DNA of 64,000 nucleotides from Hevea brasiliensis (GCF_030052815.1 NC_079498.1:88384444-88448443), one strand, 5' to 3'. Positions 23,301 to 36,049 are shown, counted from the first letter of the stretch. The notes: generated from the sequence alone by a model not told the origin. A program made the numbers and translations.

Positions 23301-24080
23301 GGTGGATTAGGATTTAGAATATTCCATTAAATTTACTAGTGATAGCAACCCTACTTTATAGTATTATTACTGAATAAAGTTTAAAGGATAACAACAAGTC
23401 ATTAGTAAATGTTATAATTAAGTACTTAATGTACTAAGTTAATGGAACGAGGATGAGTATTTACACTCTTAATGGAGTTTAATATTATTACAAATGAAAC
23501 TTCACTTATATGAACATAGAAAGTAGTGCCACTTCAACAAAAAGTGAGAATAACTTTTGTAAATGTTCATGAAAATAGGAGGTAGCACAAGGCCATATTT
23601 GTGCTAAAATTTTAGTGAACTTTTAATTCAAACTAATTGATTCATGTATACAGTATTTCTAGTTTTATTTAATAGGAATCTAGGTTTAAGTTACGGCCAC
23701 CATGATTTCTTTAGAACTTTGAAATACTTACACTAAGGAAAAGGTTAAATCGAAAGATATTTTTCATTGTGAATAAAAAATGGGATCTAATAATACAAGC
23801 TAAGTAGGGGATTATTATAAATAGCTTGTATGTTGATAATAGAGAGATAAAGAATTCCCACATTATTAAAATACATGAAAAGAAAGAAGTGAAATATATA
23901 TATATATTATTCTGTTATGGCACTTGACAAGTATGTGTGTGAAATAAAATAATTATCTTATATTAATTCTCATAAATAAACTTGGGTGTTCAACTTGGGT
24001 GCAGGTGTTAGTTTTTGAGCATCAAAGAAACAAACTTGCATAACTCATTTTACAATGAAATTCGAGTTTATAGCTTCGAC

Positions 24081-24162
<82 letters not shown>

Positions 24163-25139
24163 CTGTTATGGCACTTGACAAGTATGTGTGTGAAATAAAA
24201 TAATTATCTTATATTAATTCTCATAAATAAACTTGGGTGTTCAACTTGGGTGAAGGTGTTAGTTTTTGGGCATCAAAGAAACAAACTTGTATAGCTCATT
24301 TTACAATGAAATCCGAGTTTATAGCTTCGACAACTGCATGTAAAGAAACAGAATGACTGAGAAACTTGTTGTCGAATATTAAGTTATGGCCACAACCAAT
24401 GCCATCTATTTCTTTACATTATGATAAACATGAATATAAGAGACAATTAGTCTCTGATAGTGTTATTACTATGTTTATGTTAAATCCTATAATAATTTAG
24501 CAGATCCTTTAACAAAAGAGCTCTCGAGAGTTATGATCATAAATACATGTGGTGGATTAGAATTTAGAATATTCCATTAAATTTACTAGTGATAGAAACC
24601 CTACTTTATAGTATTATTACTGAATAAAGTTTAAAGGATAACAACAAGTCATTAGTAAATGTTATAATTAAGTACTTAATGCACTAAGTTAATGGAATGA
24701 GGATGAGTATTTACACTCTTAATGAAGTTTAATATTATTATCAATGAAACTTGACCTATATGAATATAGGAAGTGGTGCCACTTCAACAAAAAGTGAGAA
24801 TAACTTTTGTAAATGTTCATGAAAACAGGAGGTAGCATAAGGCCATATTCGTGCTAAAATTTTAGTGAACTTTTAATTCAAACTAATTGATTCATGTATA
24901 CAGTATTTCTGGTTTTATTTAATAGGAATCTAGGTTTAAGTTACGGCCACCATGATTTCTTTAGAACTTTGAAATACTTACACTAAGAAAAAGGTTAAAT
25001 CGAAAGATATTTTTCATTGTGAATAAAACAATGGGATCTAACAATACAAGCTAAGTGGAGGATTATTATAAATAGCTTGTATGTTGATAATAGAGAGATA
25101 AAGAATTCCCACATTATTAAAATACATGAAAAGAAAGAA

Positions 25140-25196
<57 letters not shown>

Positions 25197-25265
25197 CTGT
25201 TATGGCACTTGATAAGTATGTGTGTGAAATAAAATAGTTATCTTATATTAATTCTCATAAATAAA
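22982..25265 (+). repeat. Tandem triplication of the copia RNase H / PPT / LTR-start segment
   Basis: Unit 1 is 22982-23980 (999 bp). Unit 2 (23981-24231) has a large internal deletion joining 'agcttcgacaact' to a (TA)n tract. Unit 3 (24232-25265) leads into the complete 3' LTR. Each begins CTTGGGYGTTCAACTTGGGTG and ends CTCATAAATAAA. Units 1 and 3 are nearly identical, far closer than the 5' and 3' LTRs are to each other, so the triplication is younger than the insertion. Confidence 0.85.
24084..24158. repeat. (TA)n microsatellite at the deletion junction of unit 2
   Basis: About 75 bp of alternating TA, the longest such tract in the window. Confidence 0.95.
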
Positions 25266-25746
25266 TTATGAACATATGTATTTGTTAACAAGTAGATGTG
25301 TGTTAATAGATAGACATATATATTACACACAAACAATTATAACTGTTAGAAGATGTGTCTTGTAATAAATGAATATAATAATATCTGTTAGAGGATATAC
25401 TGATTTAAATAAACAGTCATATCTGTTGGAAATAGATAGATATATTTGTCTAGAATAAGTGCCATGACTTTTTATTATCTATAAATATGGATGATTTTTC
25501 AATTCAGAAATATACTACTTCTATTTCTTCTTCTTCTTATTCTTCTCTTCTAATATCTCTAAATACAGTTCGTATAAATAGTTCTTAAGGAAAATCTGCA
25601 GGAATTGCTGTCTGCAGATTTCAGGCTTTGTTGTATCTTGAAATTATATTGCCATAACCTTACAGCAATCTAGTGGGGGTGATTAATACTTTAAAGATAG
25701 TGATTCATCACGCATCAAAGCCTATTCTACACTCACTGCCTCAACA
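25064..25746 (+). repeat. 3' LTR of the copia element
   Basis: It is preceded by a polypurine tract AAGTGGAGGA (about 25053-25062) and ends CTGCCTCAACA directly before the AGGAT duplication. The first dinucleotide is TA instead of TG, a likely point mutation. It contains a (TA)n run at 25143-25192. Confidence 0.8.
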
Positions 25747-25751
25747 AGGAT

Positions 25752-26929
25752 AACATTCAACACTTAATTTTTTAATTTTCTACCAAACACATTTAACCTT
25801 GAGGGGAATAGATTAATAAAGCTTAATGAATGGGGTAACAATACACTTCATTTAAGTTTTCTTTTTTTCTTTCTTTCTTTTTTTATTAATCTTCTACCCA
25901 ATATTATTAACTATTACACAACTAATTACTTTTTACCCCTTAATAATTACCTATTTAAAATTTATAGGAGTAACATTTAATTTTCAATTTTTTAATCTTA
26001 TACCAAATATCTCCAAAGAAGGAAAATAAAAGAAAAAGGATGATGAGGATTTAGGGAGAAATGAACGGCCTTGATCCACTTTAAATTCTAAATTTCAGTT
26101 AAAATTTAAAATTTTATAATTGTGAAAACACTCTATTATCATTGAACTAAAGTTCATTGTAGAAATATTCATTTTCAGGCCTATCCTTTTAACTAACTCC
26201 CTGATTTAAAAATTATAATTTTATAAGAATTTAATTTAATTAATTTTTTTTTATTAATTTTCATATTCAGAAGAATGATAAAATTTATTTTTTTAAAATT
26301 TAAAAAATCTATTTTAAGAAAAATAAAAATCAAGAATAATCATGTGAAAATTTAATTAAATTATTTTTTCTTGCAAATAATTTATTCTAATGAAAGCCTA
26401 ACTGAGTTAAGCAAATCAATTGATAATAAAAATTTACCAAGTATACTAACTCAACCAAGGAAATCAGATAATTTATACTACTGGAACCTAATATCTGGCA
26501 AATTTCTGTTTTACCATTCAAGTATCACTACAAAAGAAATATCATTAATGCATTATTATTTATAAAAATCTTTAACAATTACCAAAAAAAATATAAATTA
26601 ACGTGGTGCAAAAATTGAATGGTGGGATTTTAAGGTCTTTCGATACGTTGCCATATCTTTTATAATTAAAAAAATAAATCATCGTATAACATATTTAAAA
26701 ATTTTATTTTATTTTTGAATTTTTAATATTGTTATTCATTTATTTTATATTAATATGATTAATTTTTTATTATTATAAATAAATATTTTTTATATAATTA
26801 TTCGATTTTAGATATTAAAATATTATAACATAATTTTAGTTATAAAAAGTCATGAAAACACAGTTTAAAAACAAAATCTTTTTTATAAAAAAATAGTGAA
26901 AAACAACTTAAAATTTTTTAAATCTTAGA
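25752..26929. other. AT-rich region with MITE-like repeats, no gene
   Basis: Two stretches (25752-25800 and 25960-26010) share 'aacattyaa-tt-aattttttaat' and 'taccaaa', and resemble the sequence left of the copia element, suggesting an older MITE. The open frame 26371-26565 has no recognisable content. Confidence 0.35.
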
Positions 26930-27205
26930 CTCCATTTATTTGACGAAAAATATTTTCTTGGAAAATATTTTTCGCATTTTTTGCTATTTAGAGTACTTAG
27001 GAAAATTAGTTAATAGAACATATTTTTCTAGTCAAAGGGAATAACTTTTATTTTTTAAAAGATATAGTTATTTTCTGTTTCTGATAATTTTATTAAAATG
27101 TGAACAATACTTATATATACAAAAAATAAACACACATTATTAATTTAATATTACAACCAAACAATATATTTTTCATGAAATAAATAGAACTTTGTTAAAA
27201 TTTGA
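26930..27205. mobile_element. MITE copy 2 (family shared with 15373-15700)
   Basis: It starts 'actccatttatttgacgaaaaatattttc' in form and ends 'tttttcatgaaataaatagaac', giving inverted ends. The core 'gataattttattaaaatgtga' and 'attacaaccaaacaat' is shared with copy 1. Confidence 0.5.
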
Positions 27206-29840
27206 AAAACTTTTTTAGTTCTCCACTTGAAAAATTGACACTATAAATACGAAACTTTGTTTTTCAATTTTCTTAAAATTTTTTTAAAAAAACTAACTCA
27301 GTTTTTCACAAGTGAACGAACCCTAAAAGCTCTTATTATTTCATAGGATGATTTTAATAAGATGTCCTAAAAAATTTTAACATTTTCTTTGCATAGCTAA
27401 CAATTTCGTTTTTAATTTGTATTTTTTTATAGTGAAAATTTGTATGTAACTAAAGCAAATAAATTTTAATTTTTTAACCAATGAAAATTCAGTTTTCTTT
27501 TTCTCTAAATTAACAAGAAAATAAAAAATATAATATGAATCAAATCAAATTAAATCAAAATATATGAATTATTTCTACGACTTTGATTTAAGTTGAAACA
27601 TATCTAACCAAAAATCAATAAAAAAAAAATGTAGAGAATAGAATGATTATAGCGACAGGCTTGAGACAGCTAGAGCATTGACATTTGCATAAGGACCAAT
27701 CTATTAACAGCCAAGGTTGAAATGCTCTTCGCCCTTAGAGAGAAGTCTAGTTTCTAAAGAATGTTATATTTGCTTAATCAAATGCTTGGCTAATAAGAGA
27801 TAATATAAACTATGTATATGCGTACAGATCGGATGGCTGATAGATAATATAAACTATACATATGCATACAGATCGGATGGCTGATTCCAGTGCAAGTGCT
27901 GGCTATGCATGTGACCCGTCGGTGAATTCCTGAACAAATTTTAAAATACAATGGTTGTATTTATAATAAATGTATTATAATCATTGATCTTGGTATATTT
28001 CATTATACATTTAATTAGAAAAAATTTAATCAATTATAATTTTGGATAGCTTATTTAAAATGATTTTTTTATTAATTTTTATACTTAGAATGAAGAAATT
28101 TATTTATTTTTTTAATTTAAAAAAATATTTTATAAAAAAATAAATATAATTATTTGATAATTCAATTAAATTTGTTTTATAAATGTTTCATTTCAAATAA
28201 AGTCATTATAATTTTATATAGTAAAAAAGACTAAGTAATCCTTTACAATTTTAGTCCAGTGCCAAATAAGTCTAAAATAGAGTATTGGCCAAATAAGCCC
28301 ATGTAATAAAATTTTTTCCTAATTTTAAATATTACAATTTATTTATTATTATTTTAAATATTTTATTATTAAAAATAATAAATAATATTAATTTTTTTTA
28401 AAAAAATAGAGTCTATTTAACTTTAATTAGAAAGTTATGTCTTCATTTAATCTAAAACTAAGTTTTGAATTTATTTCATTGAAAATATAAGGGTTTATTT
28501 GATTTTTTATTTTATTTTATATAATATGGAATTTACATATGTTGGTTTGGTGTATAGACCCATATAAGACTTTACTCGTCATTGATTACCTATTGAGTAA
28601 TTTAAAAATCAATCAAAGGAAGTTTATTCTGTAGTTACTTCAACCGGCTGCCAACCCTAAACTACTGCTTTATTTGTCAAATTTATTAATTATTACGAGG
28701 TGATTCATTTTATATCTGGAGGTGACATATATAGACATTTGGTATTAGAACATATAAAATTCATTCTTCTCACATTCGCCGCCTTCTAAATTGAGTGTAC
28801 GCTCGTTATTATATTATAATATATCTAATAAATAAATTGAATTTTTAATGTTTTTATTACTAATTAAAATTTAGCACATGTATATAAAAAGAGACATAGA
28901 ACTATTATTATTTATTTTTTTGATATGTCAGTTTTAACGTGATATGGTATGTGCTAATTCTTCCTTTACTATAATTTTGACTATAATAATAGTGAAAACT
29001 CTCATCGTATTATTAATAGATGTAAAAACTCAAATATAAAATCTCATATTCTCTATTGTAGATAATGATAAACTTATATATTTACAAGTTTGTATCAATG
29101 TTATGAATTTTTTTTTTTTTTATAGACATGTTATGGCTAATAATAATACAAAAAATTGATTTTTAATTCTACTTAGTATGAGAGTTTAATGAGCAACCCA
29201 ACCCCCAATAGCTCAAAAACAAATTATTATGGCCACCAACACCTTATTAATTCTGCTCCAACATCTGCACAACAGACTTTTTCCATTGAACTCAAATTAA
29301 GCTAGTAATGATCGGATATTTGCTTAATTAAAAACAATAATTTCCAACTTCCAAATTACCCCTAACTCAGCCTTTATTTCTCGGTTACAAAAGGACCAAG
29401 TCCTTCTTTCTTGGATTCCTTCTTCCTTTTTGAAGAAGTTTTTTCATAACTAATAGAGAATAACTTCCTTTTTTGAAGTATAGACTTCATTAGCAAAGAC
29501 TCTATATCTTAAAATCGTCAACTTCGGCTCTATATTGAATTGAGAGAATTGACATGCAATGACCTTAGTGTATCTCAATACCTCCAACGCGCCGAATCAC
29601 TTGTAGATAAGTTAACTATATGGGAAATCAAGGAAATTTCCTCATTACAATAAATAAAAGCTTCAACAATATTTTTTAATATCATTTAATACATGATGTT
29701 AAAGTAATAAGTAACATTAAGATAACGTATTTAGACATCAAGAACATACAAATTAGCAAATAATATATACAATATCATGTAAACTAGTAGTGTACCTCTA
29801 CCTTCTATTCATTCTTTTGAATCTCCACCATTGCAGCAGT
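27206..29840. other. AT-rich intergenic region, no gene recognised
   Basis: Mostly A/T-rich sequence with poly(A)/poly(T) runs on both strands and no sustained coding frame. The only clear structure is the 44-bp tandem duplication at 27798-27885. Confidence 0.45.
27798..27885. repeat. 44-bp tandem duplication, two units
   Basis: Units 27798-27841 and 27842-27885 both run AGATAATATAAACTAT...GATCGGATGGCTGAT with three differences. Confidence 0.9.
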
Positions 29841-29845
29841 CTTTT

Positions 29846-32800
29846 TGTAACACTCTCACTTTAGCTAGTTCATACATTCTACTGTTTCGGTGACTAATGT
29901 CAGTCCGAACAGCCAAAATATCTGGAACTATATTTAGACTAGACTGAGGAGTCATAAATAGCCCAAATAATGTCAAGAAAAATTAAGAAAAAATTTTAGA
30001 AGTAAAATATGTAAAGGTTAAATGAGCCGTAGCTCTAACGATGGGTAACCTAACGGGAAGTTGCTGTGAAGACAACTAGTAGCCCTAAACCTGAGAAAAA
30101 TTCCGTGAAATAATTTTTGGACTCCAGAGAAGAGTCATTGAGGTTTAGATGACATTAGAATGTCAAGAAAATACTTAAAAAATTTTATCAATCGATACAG
30201 ACAATTTTAGTCCGTTAAGCTAAATGGAGGGCATTTTAGTCATTTCGCTTTTAGAGACCATTTTTGACCGACTTGTCTATTTAATTGGGTGAATTATATA
30301 ACATAAAATATAAATTAACATTGGTGAGAAAATAATTAAAAATGAGTGAAAGAAATGAGAAAAGAAAATGAACTTTAAAATGAATTATTACATAAGCCAT
30401 GATGTCATAATGCATAAAAATTTAAATTTGCCAACAAATAAATTCTAACCAATGGGAAATTGACAAGCCAATTAAAATGAGATAAATACAAATAAAATGA
30501 GATAAAAATGAAAAGAAATTCAGTCATCTTCACCTCCCAAACCAGTCGGCCAGCCACCTCCTTTCAACCTCCATTAAAGCTCTCTCATCTCTCTCTCTTC
30601 TAAACCTTGATTTCTCACCATAAAACTCTAAGTTCCCTTCAATAAAACTTGTCTACACCACTTGCTAAAGTGTTTGGCTGCCAATAATTGAAGAGGAAGT
30701 GAAGTTTGAAGCTTGAGAAAATTCTGCTCACAAGGTTAGTGTCCAATCTCTCATTTCTCTCTCTAAATTCATGCTTAGGGACTTAATTTAAGTTAGAAAT
30801 TGAGAGAAATTTGAATGAAATTTGTGTGTATGAAAACCCCCAATTCTGGCAACCTTGTTTAGGTTAGGGTTTTGATGGTTTTCTTTGAATTAAATTGGTA
30901 TACTAGTTGCCCTTGACATGAATTTCATAATTAGAACATGAATTGTAGGAATAATGCAAGAATTGAAATTTGAGAATTTGAGGTTTTGAGCAAAATTAGG
31001 GTTTTGCTCATGTGATGGTTGATAAACATTTTAAAGGTCAATTAGTGACCATTTGGTAAGGTTTGACCTTAAAATGAGGCAATTTGTGGCATTGGATTGC
31101 AAGTTGGGTAGGCTACCCTTTGTGATCAATTCTGGACCACTGGAGTCCAGTGTGTTTGGAGAGCCTTAATTGAACTTGTGTAGCTCCAATTGGTGCAAGG
31201 CTAATTGGAGGTGAAACTAGACACATAATGCAACATTTTTGGTGAAGAAATCATGCCTAGAAAACTAACTTAGGTTAACCTAAAAATTGACCTAATCCGG
31301 GTAACACACATACTGCTCTGGAAAAGTGACCAAATAAATAGTGTTTGTTCAAATTGTCATAACTCAGCGTAGAAATATCCAATTGACCTAAATTTTATAT
31401 CAATGGAAAGCTTAGACAATTTAGAACAACTTTCATGAGGAACACAAACCCAAATTCTGACCATAACCCATCTGAATTGCTAGCCAAAGTCAGGGTACCA
31501 AAACTGCCAGAACCAATTCTACCCAGAAATTCTGGGTAGATACCAATCCGGCCAGTCCTAAAGAAATTAGCATAACTTGAGCTAGAAAACTCCAAATGGA
31601 TTGATTCAAAAAGAAAATTAAATAAGAGACAATAAGGAACAACTTTTATGAAGAGAGTTTGGTCAAATTTTTACTGTAACAATGACTAATGGAACAGTAA
31701 ACATAAGGCATGAAATCTGAAAATTTGAAATAACATTAAATGAGTTTTGAAATTGAATTTGCAACAAATGCCAACATGTGTAGAATGCAAAATGTGGTAT
31801 GTTGGTGTTATTAGAACCAGCTTACCTATTGTGTATAAAAAAGTCAATATTTTGATTGACTAGTAAAATAAATAGTAATAAATGAATATTAAATACAAAG
31901 AATTACACATTAAATTTTGTAATATGCCCTAGTATGCCTAGTATGATTGGTTTGGATAGGTTGGCATGCCAATAGGGTTTCGATAGCAGTACTGCATATG
32001 GCATTATGTCATTATGTGATTTATGGCTTCTGTGGCTATTTTGTGATATTATAGCTTTTGGCCATTTTGATACACATGATATACTCGGCCTTGTGCCTGA
32101 TGATTACTACAGCTTATTAGCTGTTCTGTTGCACACCAAGAGACACTTTGTGACCGATGGTGTGATGGCCCAAGATACTTGGTACCCAGTGTCAATTTAC
32201 CCATTTATCCAGTCCGGGTAGTTGCATAGGTTACTTGGGCAATTAAATTAAGTCTTAATAAATTATTACCAAATAAGGACATAAAAAGTATTAAATTAAT
32301 AATCTTATTAAAATTTACTGAAATATTAATCTGCAATGATATTAACATCAAAATTGCATAAACATTTATTTTATTTTATTTTATCTTTATTTTATATTGG
32401 CACCACTAAGCAGTATTGTTTAGAGCGTTGCTTTTGCCATGCATAGGTACTGGAGACACAGCTGGGGAGCCGAACAGACCTCAGACTGGGAGATTAGTCA
32501 GATCTATATAGAGTCCAGAGTCACCTCTCATCTGCAGTGCATCATTGGTAAGACCCTTAGGTTCCTTTTGGATTTTGTATTTGCATTTTGTAGTAGATAT
32601 TAGTTTTGATTTGTAAGTTATGAATTCATGTACATTGTAAACTTATGTAATTATATGTTGATGTAAATATTTTGTAAATTTTTGTTAGTTAATAAAATTT
32701 GAGTATTTCTTATTAAATTTGAGCCTGAATGTGACATGAACTGAATAAAAATGAAATTGTGGAATTGTGTTGAAAAATTGAGACAATTGAGAATTTGTTG

Positions 32801-33107
32801 ATGATTATTTGGAGTTGTGGACTTGAAAAATATATTGGGAGTGTTCTTTTTCAGGTTCAGAAGAATTGTTTTTCAAAATTATAGCCGACACTCTGCCAGA
32901 TTTTTTATAAAATTTGTGGAAACTCTGAATTAAATAAAATTTCAATAAATAACATAAACGGTAAAAATTTCACTTAGTGACTTTTAATAAATATATTAAG
33001 AAATAATAAATTTATTTGGAATATGGAATAAGACGAGATAAGGTGCTTTGACACTCTGTGTGACATGTCTTGCTCGGCTACACTATAGACGGATGAGGGG
33101 TGTCACA
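29846..33107 (+). mobile_element. 5' LTR of a Del/Tekay-type Ty3/gypsy element
   Basis: This 3262-bp LTR runs from TGTAACACTCTCAC to GGGTGTCACA and is followed after 5 nt by a PBS. It sets the orientation of the whole long-LTR family in this window. It carries the 5S-like block 170-215 bp from its start, CT-rich sequence near 30535-30610, a GTTAGTG splice-donor-like site after it, and the 'cggccttgtgcctgatg' block near 32087. An LTR of about 3 kb fits the Del/Tekay chromovirus clade, as does the reverse transcriptase downstream. No 3' LTR is present in the expected place. Confidence 0.85.
30016..30063 (+). promoter_or_regulatory. 5S rRNA-like block in the PBS-bearing LTR
   Basis: On the plus strand GTTAAATGAGCC is followed by AACGATGGGTAACC and ACGGGAAGT. 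GGGAAGT matches the 5S rRNA segment after box C; box C has one change. Confidence 0.5.
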
Positions 33108-33112
33108 TTTAG

Positions 33113-33124
33113 TGGTATCAGAGC
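33113..33124 (+). other. Primer binding site, initiator-Met tRNA
   Basis: TGGTATCAGAGC, complementary to the 3' end of plant initiator methionine tRNA, starts 5 nt after the LTR end. This proves a plus-strand element whose internal region begins here. Confidence 0.9.
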
Positions 33125-33235
33125 ACGATTTAGGCATTTCTGGGTTTAGATAGAGTACATACCATTGCATTGCATTTGTAAGTGTTGAGGTGACACTGAT
33201 GCATATCTGCTGTTTTTTGTTATTTTGAATAGGAT

Positions 33236-33798
33236 ATGGACCCGACTTTGTAGAGGGCAGTTGAGAAAGAGGTGGAGAGTCATGCTCCACTCGCGGTTGA
33301 GACTGGAGGCAGGGGGGAACCTGCTCCACCAGCACTAGAGGTGCTTGCACAGCCTCCACAGGCCATGTTTCAGCAAATGGCTGAGTTTTTCAGACAGATG
33401 GCCAGGGTTATGCCACCGCCAGCACCTCTACATCAGAAACCTCACTTAAAAAAGATTAGGAAGTTTAGAGCTATGGATTTCATGGGTAAGAAAGAAGATG
33501 ACCCAGTGGCAGCTGGGAATTGGTTAGACCAAACCATAAGAGTACTGAAGTAACTTCATTGCACCCCAGAACAAAACCTGGAGGGTGTTGTGTCCCTACT
33601 CCAAGATGATGCATACTAGTGGTGGGACATGGTATCCAGTGAGGTGCAGCTAGAGCAGATAACATGGGACTTTTTCCTCACAGAGTTCAAAAAAAAGTTT
33701 GTGGGCAGTGTGTACTTAAAAGAGAGAAGAAGAGAATTCATTAGTCTGCGGCAGAGACAGTTGTCAGTAGCGGAGTATGAAAGGGAAGTATAATTTTC
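33236..33798 (+). pseudogene. Gypsy gag relic
   Basis: Starting MDPTL after the PBS, the frame runs through a proline-rich N-terminus and a retrotrans_gag-like segment (FRAMDFMGKKEDDPVAAGNW, then WWDMVSSEV, FFLTEFKKKFVG, FISLRQRQLSVAEYER). In-frame stops occur near 33251, 33552 and 33618. The coding sequence passes directly from the gag core into the reverse transcriptase N-terminus near 33795, so the zinc knuckle and protease are deleted. Confidence 0.75.
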
Positions 33799-35161
33799 CA
33801 TTGAGGTACTGTTGGGTACAACACCAATCTCCATTACTCCATATAGGATGACACCTACTGAATTGAAAGAGCTAAAAATCCAGTTGCAGGAGTTACTGGA
33901 TAAGGGGTTCATACGCCCCAGTGTGTCACCGTGGGAAGCTTCGGTGCTGTTTGTGAAAAAGAAGGATGGAACTTTGAGGCTATGTATTGATTACCGGCAT
34001 TTGAACAAAGTAACTGTGAAAAACAAGTACCCATTGCCCTGAATTGATGATCTGTTTGACCAATTGAAGGGAGTAGGCATATTTTCCAAAATTAATCTCA
34101 GATTAGGGTATCATCAGTTAAGGGTAAAGAATGCAGATGTGCCTAAGACTGCATTCAGGACCCAGTATGGGCACTATGAATTCTTGGTGATGCCGTTTGG
34201 TTTGACAAATGCACGAGCAGCTTTCACGGATCTTATAAACTGTATCTTCTATCCATACTTAGATCGATTTGTAGTGGTCTTCATTGATGACATCTTGGTG
34301 TACTCCAAGAACAGGGAAGAACATGATGAGCATTTGAGGATTGTTCTGCAAACACTGAGAGAGAAGAAGCTGTATGCTAAGTTGTCCAAATGTGACTTCT
34401 GGTTGAGTGAGATCTCCTTTCTTTAACACATAGTATCAGCTAATGGGATTAGAGTAGATCCCAAGAAGATAGAAGCAATGATGGAATGGAAGCCTCCCAG
34501 AAATGCAACTGAGGTCAGAAACTTCTTAGGGCTAGTTGGTTACTATAGAAGGTTTATGAAGGGGTTTTCTTTGATAGCTGCTCCACTGACCAAGTTGCTA
34601 CACAAGAATGTGAAATTTGATTGGAATCATAAGTGTCAAGCCACTTTTGAGAGATTAAAGACTATGTTGACAGAGGTACTCTTGTTAACACAGCTAGTGT
34701 CTGGGAAGGACTTTGTGGTCTATAGTGATACTTCCCATAATGGGTTAGGATGTGTGTTGATGCAAGAGGGAAAAGTGATCGCCTATGCTTCCAGGCAGTT
34801 AAGGCCACATGAACAAAACTATCCTACCCATGATCTGGAACTAGCAGCGATCATCTTCGCATTGAAAATATGGAGGCACTATTTGTATAGTGAAAAGTGC
34901 TACATCTACACAGACCACAAAAATCTGAAGTATTTACCAACCCAAAAGGAGCTCAACCTTAGACAAAGACGGTGGATTGAGTTCCTAAAAGACTATGACT
35001 GTGTGATAGATTACCATCTTGGGAAAGCAAATGTAGTTGTTGATGCATTGAGCAGAAAAGCAATATCAGCATTGAGATCTTTGAATGCCCACTTGTCCTT
35101 AGCTCATGATAGAGCTATTTTGGCTGAGTTGCAAGTGAAGCCACACTTGTTGCACTTTTAA
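33799..35161 (+). pseudogene. Gypsy (Del/Tekay-like) reverse transcriptase and RNase H relic
   Basis: One frame, broken by stops near 34040 and 34424, covers the [30 protein letters not shown] (fingers), [27 protein letters not shown] and the catalytic FIDDILVYS. It then runs through the connection [17 protein letters not shown] to RNase H ([46 protein letters not shown]) and [10 protein letters not shown]. The wording is that of the Del/Tekay chromovirus clade. In RNase H the first catalytic Asp is kept (SDTS). The coding sequence stops just after KPHLLHF, and integrase and chromodomain are missing. The catalytic core is mostly preserved but the element cannot be autonomous. Confidence 0.9.
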
Positions 35162-35165
35162 TCTG

Positions 35166-35760
35166 AGTGGTCAATTTATGCCTTGGTTTCCTAACACTGG
35201 CGCCATCCACCCTAGTATCAGTGTTGTTAGCCACCACATAGGTGGTGATCATCTTCGAGCAGGTAATGGTCAAGGTTTCCACAAATCTCCTACTAGCAAT
35301 ACCACTTACAAACTTTTTAACGCAATTTTGTTTTGAATGATGTTTTACATGTTCCAAAAATTACCAAACCTTTACTCTTTGATCAGAAATTTGCTGCTAA
35401 CAATTCTTGCTTCTTTGAGTTTTGGCCTTCTTAATTTATTATTAAGAATTAGGAGAACAAAGCAATCCTACTATGAGGAACGAGTAAACATGGCCACTAC
35501 ACTCTTTTCTCTTCAGTCAATATTGTATTTTTCTAGAGAACGTGTTTCTTTGGAAAATTGGCATGCTCACCTAGGCCATCTTGAAGTTCATACTGTGTCA
35601 AAAATAATTAATCCCAATCAATTATCATCCACCTCAGTTCAGAATTATTGTTCTCTCAGTTACCTAAGAAAATTAGCTTGTTTACCTTTAACTTTAGTAG
35701 AACACAAAAGAAGGATTTTAGGTGGTAATTGAAAAATAAAATTACCAAAAGGGTGTGGGA
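35166..35760 (+). pseudogene. Ty1/copia protease / GAG-pre-integrase fragment fused to the gypsy relic
   Basis: Immediately after the gypsy RNase H comes unrelated copia pol. It has WFPNTGAIH (protease active-site region, usually W-P-DTGATHH), a GGDHLRAGNGQG stretch, LNDVLHVPKI-like words in a shifted frame, and VSLENWHAHLGH (GAG-pre-integrase, pattern LWHxRLGH). Frameshifts and stops are frequent. The junction at about 35162 lies inside one frame region with no visible LTR or target duplication, so it is a deletion or illegitimate recombination join. Confidence 0.75.
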
Positions 35761-35889
35761 TAGAAAATATTTATCCAAAGGGAGTGAAAAGGTGGTAGAC
35801 TCAAGTAATGCTAGTGTCTATGTTGGTAAAAATTAAAAGAAATTTTTGGTTTGTTTGAAAAGTGAAAAAAATAATAAAAAACTAGTGGG
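35761..35889. other. Degenerate copia-flank sequence
   Basis: Low-complexity A-rich sequence with no recognised domain between the copia fragment and the MULE 5' region. Confidence 0.3.
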
Positions 35890-35966
35890 TGTTACCCTTA
35901 TTAGCAACTTGGCAGAGAATCCAGCAGACAAGGACACACAAGCAGAGTAAGTAGGGAAGGTTACAT

Positions 35967-35991
35967 CATGGGTAGCTAGGCGCTACCCATG
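35967..35991. repeat. Hairpin CATGGGTAGC / GCTACCCATG
   Basis: Perfect 10-bp arms around a 5-nt loop (TAGGC). Confidence 0.9.
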
Positions 35992-36032
35992 GCAGTGTCT
36001 AGCTATAAACGATGTGATGTCACGAAGTTGGT

Positions 36033-36049
36033 CGCTACCATGGGTAGCG
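36033..36049. repeat. Palindrome CGCTACC-ATG-GGTAGCG
   Basis: Perfect 7-bp arms around ATG, sharing GCTACC/GGTAGC with the hairpin 45 bp upstream. Confidence 0.9.

Larger units (their letters stand above)
16407..25746 (+). mobile_element. Decayed Ty1/copia retrotransposon with AGGAT target duplication
   Basis: A 5' LTR (16407-17072) and a 3' LTR (25064-25746) flank gag and RNase H relics in the right order. AGGAT occurs immediately before (16402-16406) and after (25747-25751) the element. The two LTRs differ at many sites, so the insertion is old. Protease, integrase and most of the reverse transcriptase are missing. Secondary events inside: another copia LTR (17805-18318), a solo gypsy LTR (18591-22322) and a tandem triplication at the 3' end. 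It is non-autonomous and probably dead. Confidence 0.85.

Noticed and set aside
24015..24203. Open frame with a long YIYIYI run
   Set aside because: It is the (TA)n microsatellite read through at the junction of triplication unit 2.
33078..33359. 93-aa minus-strand frame over the PBS and gag start
   Set aside because: It is antisense to the clearly identified PBS and gag sequence.
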